From: Actinomycetes bacterium
GTDB lineage: Bacteria > Actinomycetota > Actinomycetes > S36-B12
NCBI GenBank assembly: GCA_024641635.1
Contig: JAHECS010000003.1
Location: 1-64,000 of the forward strand
Length of the DNA: 64,000 nucleotides
Reading direction: 5' to 3'
In this document: piece after piece, positions 62,253-64,000 of the stretch
Position numbering within the stretch: the first letter of the stretch is position 1
How the letters are laid out: each line of letters starts with the position of its first letter
Notes under the pieces: model-generated
The model's database searches: none
Seen by the model: the letters and a program-made list of their open reading frames with translations, nothing else
Told to the model about the DNA's origin: nothing
Position numbers and translations under genes: made by a program

Positions 62253-63383
62253 TCAGCCGGTGAGCCGGACGGGCATCAGGAGGTACTTGTAGTCGTCGAT
62301 GGACTGCTGCTCCTTGTCGACCGCCGTGAGAACGGCAGGTCGGGTCGCCTGAGTGAAGGAGAACCGGGTCGACTCCGATCCGGTGGCGGCAAGGCCGTCG
62401 AGCAGGTAGGCGGGGTTGAAGGCGATGTCGATCGCGTCGCCCTCGAGACCGCACTCGATGGCCTCGACGGCCTGGGCGTCGTCTCCGGCCCCGGCACGCA
62501 GGGTCAGCTCCGAGCCCTCGAATGCCAGGCGCACGGGGGTGTTGCGCTCCGCGACGAGGGCGACACGCTTCACGGCGTCCATCAGCATGGCCGTCTCGAC
62601 AGTGGCGATCGCAGCCGACTCGGTCGGGAGCAGCGATCGGTACTTGGGGAACTCGCCGTCGAGCAGCCGGGTCGTCGTCCGGCGACCGTGACCCTCGAAG
62701 CCGATGAGGCCCTCACCCGCGCCACCCGACGAGAGTGCGATGACGACGTCATCCACGTCTGCGAGCGACTTGGCGGTGTCCGCGAGCGTTCGTGCCGGGA
62801 CCAGGGCATGCGCCGAGATCGCCGGACTCTGCGGGCTCCAGGCGAACTCGCGTACGGCCAGGCGGTAGCGATCCGTGGCTGCAAGCACGATGCCGGCACC
62901 CTCGATCTCCATGCGTATGCCCGTGAGCGTCGGCAGGGTGTCGTCACGCCCCGCTGCGATGGCGACCTGGGCGACGGCGGCCGCGAAGGCAGGTCCGGAC
63001 ACCTCACCGGAAGCGGTCGGCATGACAGGCAGTTGCGGGTAGTCCTCGACAGGCAGGGTCGGCAGGGTGAACGACGACCGCCCACAGGTGATCGAGATCC
63101 TCGTGCCCTCGCTCTCGATGGTGACCGGAGCCGGCGGCAGGGAACGGGCGATATCAGCGAGGAGGCGACCAGACACCAGGGCGACACCCTCGGTGGCGAC
63201 ATCCGCGTCGATCTCGACGCGTCCGGAAACCTCGTAGTCGAAGCTGCTCAGGGTCAGGCCGTCGTCGCTCGCCGACAGGACGAGTCCGGCGAGGACCGGA
63301 AGGGAAGGTCGGGAGGGCAAAGTCCGTGCCGCCCATGCAACCGAGTCCGCGAGCACGTCGCGCTCGACCCGTAGCTTCACCAT
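62253..63383 (-). CDS. dnaN: DNA polymerase III beta sliding clamp
   Basis: The clamp tethers the polymerase and recruits repair proteins. The 376-residue protein has three similar domains of about 120 residues, the first starting MVKLRVERDVLADSVAWAAR. It ends in the conserved YLLMPVRL tail used for partner binding. The ATG follows GGAGGAC. It lies just left of oriC on the same strand as dnaA. Confidence 0.96.
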   Translation of the reverse strand: MVKLRVERDVLADSVAWAARTLPSRPSLPVLAGLVLSASDDGLTLSSFDYEVSGRVEIDADVATEGVALVSGRLLADIARSLPPAPVTIESEGTRISITCGRSSFTLPTLPVEDYPQLPVMPTASGEVSGPAFAAAVAQVAIAAGRDDTLPTLTGIRMEIEGAGIVLAATDRYRLAVREFAWSPQSPAISAHALVPARTLADTAKSLADVDDVVIALSSGGAGEGLIGFEGHGRRTTTRLLDGEFPKYRSLLPTESAAIATVETAMLMDAVKRVALVAERNTPVRLAFEGSELTLRAGAGDDAQAVEAIECGLEGDAIDIAFNPAYLLDGLAATGSESTRFSFTQATRPAVLTAVDKEQQSIDDYKYLLMPVRLTG

Positions 63384-63737
63384 GTCCTCCAGTTCACCAG
63401 ATGAGGCGTCAGTCTTACAGGAAACAACGCGCTTGGCCTAGCAGGGTCCGAACCCGGGTGTTGGAGGAGGCGTCGGACTATCCACTGAAGGCAGGCTGGT
63501 TGTGGTTCGTCATCGATCATGCAGGTAGGTGTAGTCATCGTCATAGGTCCTGTGGACACGGTGGATAACTGAGCTTTCCGCTGGGTGACAGGCGTGTCGC
63601 CACCAGCAGGGGCTGGGGACAGACGGGGGCGGTCCTGTGGGCGTCTGTGGACGACCGACGCACGTCGATGATGCCTGCCGCCCGAGTCGGTCGTCTGTCC
63701 CCAGTCGCGGTGGATGGAGGGGTACGTATGAGCACGT

Positions 63738-63746
63738 TTATCCACA
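63738..63746 (+). promoter_or_regulatory. DnaA box (TTATCCACA)
   Basis: This is a perfect nine-base consensus DnaA box on the plus strand within oriC. Confidence 0.85.
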
Positions 63747-63808
63747 GGATGTACACGTCATGGGGAAAGCACCCGCCCTGGACGGTGGGACCAGCCCGAA
63801 CCGAGAAG

Positions 63809-63817
63809 TTATCCACA
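63809..63817 (+). promoter_or_regulatory. DnaA box (TTATCCACA), paired with an inverted near match
   Basis: This is a perfect consensus box on the plus strand. Two bases further, 63820-63828 reads CTGTCCACA on the minus strand (8/9), giving a head-to-head pair that could nucleate DnaA oligomers. Confidence 0.85.
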
Positions 63818-63880
63818 AGTGTGGACAGTGTGGGGACAGACTGATCAACCGAGATAAGTGTGACAGGAGAGTCACACGGG

Positions 63881-64000
63881 TCACATGGTTCGGGGTTGAG
63901 ACTTGATCCGGCTGGTGAGATCGGTGACCTGGTTGAACAGGCTGCGGCGCTCGGCCATGAGCTGCCGGATCTTCCGGTCGGCGTGCATCACGGTGGTGTG
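63881..64000 (-). CDS. dnaA: Chromosomal replication initiator DnaA, C-terminal end (gene continues past right edge)
   Basis: Only the last 39 codons are present. They read [19 protein letters not shown] and continue to the TGA at 63883-63881. HTTVMHA is the DnaA domain IV signature that contacts the DnaA box (usual form DHTTVLHA). The gene is on the same strand as dnaN and lies directly right of the origin. The tail after the signature is of normal length. Confidence 0.93.
   Translation of the reverse strand, partial: HTTVMHADRKIRQLMAERRSLFNQVTDLTSRIKSQPRTM

Larger units (their letters stand above)
63384..63880. other. Chromosomal replication origin (oriC) between dnaA and dnaN
   Basis: The 497-bp non-coding gap between dnaA and dnaN has the features of an actinobacterial oriC. 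Two perfect TTATCCACA DnaA boxes lie at 63738-63746 and 63809-63817. Near matches (7-8 of 9) lie at 63551-63559, 63560-63568, 63646-63654 and 63820-63828, the last four on the opposite strand. A 13-bp perfect inverted repeat (CTGGGGACAGACG at 63613-63625 with 63692-63704) lies inside. The dnaN Shine-Dalgarno and probable promoter occupy the left end. Confidence 0.9.

Overview
The window is high-GC DNA from an actinobacterium (class Actinomycetes). The best markers are the cell-division cluster fhaA-fhaB-pstP-rodA-pbpA-pknB followed by trpG/pabA, a DUF881 gene and crgA, and the origin block dnaA-oriC-dnaN-recF-dciA-gyrB-gyrA-DUF3566 with tRNA-Ile, tRNA-Ala and a 41-codon DLW-39 gene. A Nocardioidaceae-like member (Aeromicrobium or Nocardioides type) is plausible but is only an inference. 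No insertion sequence, prophage, integrase, CRISPR array or rRNA was seen.

1-30.2 kb: a large cell-surface polysaccharide locus. It holds nucleotide-sugar genes (gmd, rmlA, rmlC, a partial SDR gene at the left edge), at least six soluble-type glycosyltransferases, three multi-spanning membrane proteins of GT-C or related type, a Wzm/Wzt ABC exporter whose ATPase has a carbohydrate-binding-like C-terminus, a PAPS-type sulfotransferase, a class III aminotransferase, a polyprenyl glycosylphosphotransferase (chain initiator), and a DUF4012 protein. It also encodes several secreted proteins: an Ig-like repeat protein with a lysine tail, an FG-GAP-repeat protein with a large uncharacterised helical domain, and a tandem pair of clan GH-A-like hydrolases. 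Units are separated by strong inverted repeats, two of which share the same roughly 20-bp arms.

30.2-42.3 kb: mixed accessory and housekeeping genes. These are a methyltransferase, an Fpg/Nei DNA glycosylase, a CoA-transferase, fcl (GDP-fucose synthase, which completes the gmd pathway 32 kb away), two ABM-domain proteins, a geranylgeranyl-reductase-type flavoprotein, an EamA transporter, an AraC-Ogt fusion, a degenerate GGDEF protein, a META-domain secreted protein, an AhpD-like pair, a HAD phosphatase, a secreted lytic transglycosylase and tRNA-Leu(CAG).

42.4-51.5 kb: Ser/Thr phosphorylation and cell-wall elongation genes, mostly translationally coupled. pknA, normally between pbpA and pknB, is absent. 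51.6-55.4 kb: thiolase, rhomboid protease, cyclophilin, a PadR regulator with a palindromic upstream site, and the tRNA/DLW-39 group. 55.4-64 kb: gyrA, gyrB, dciA, recF, dnaN, oriC with perfect DnaA boxes, and the last 39 codons of dnaA running off the right edge.

Overlapping ATGA/GTGA stop-start junctions are very common. Several genes have a TAnnnT-like -10 hexamer 6-7 nt before the start codon, which suggests leaderless transcription.
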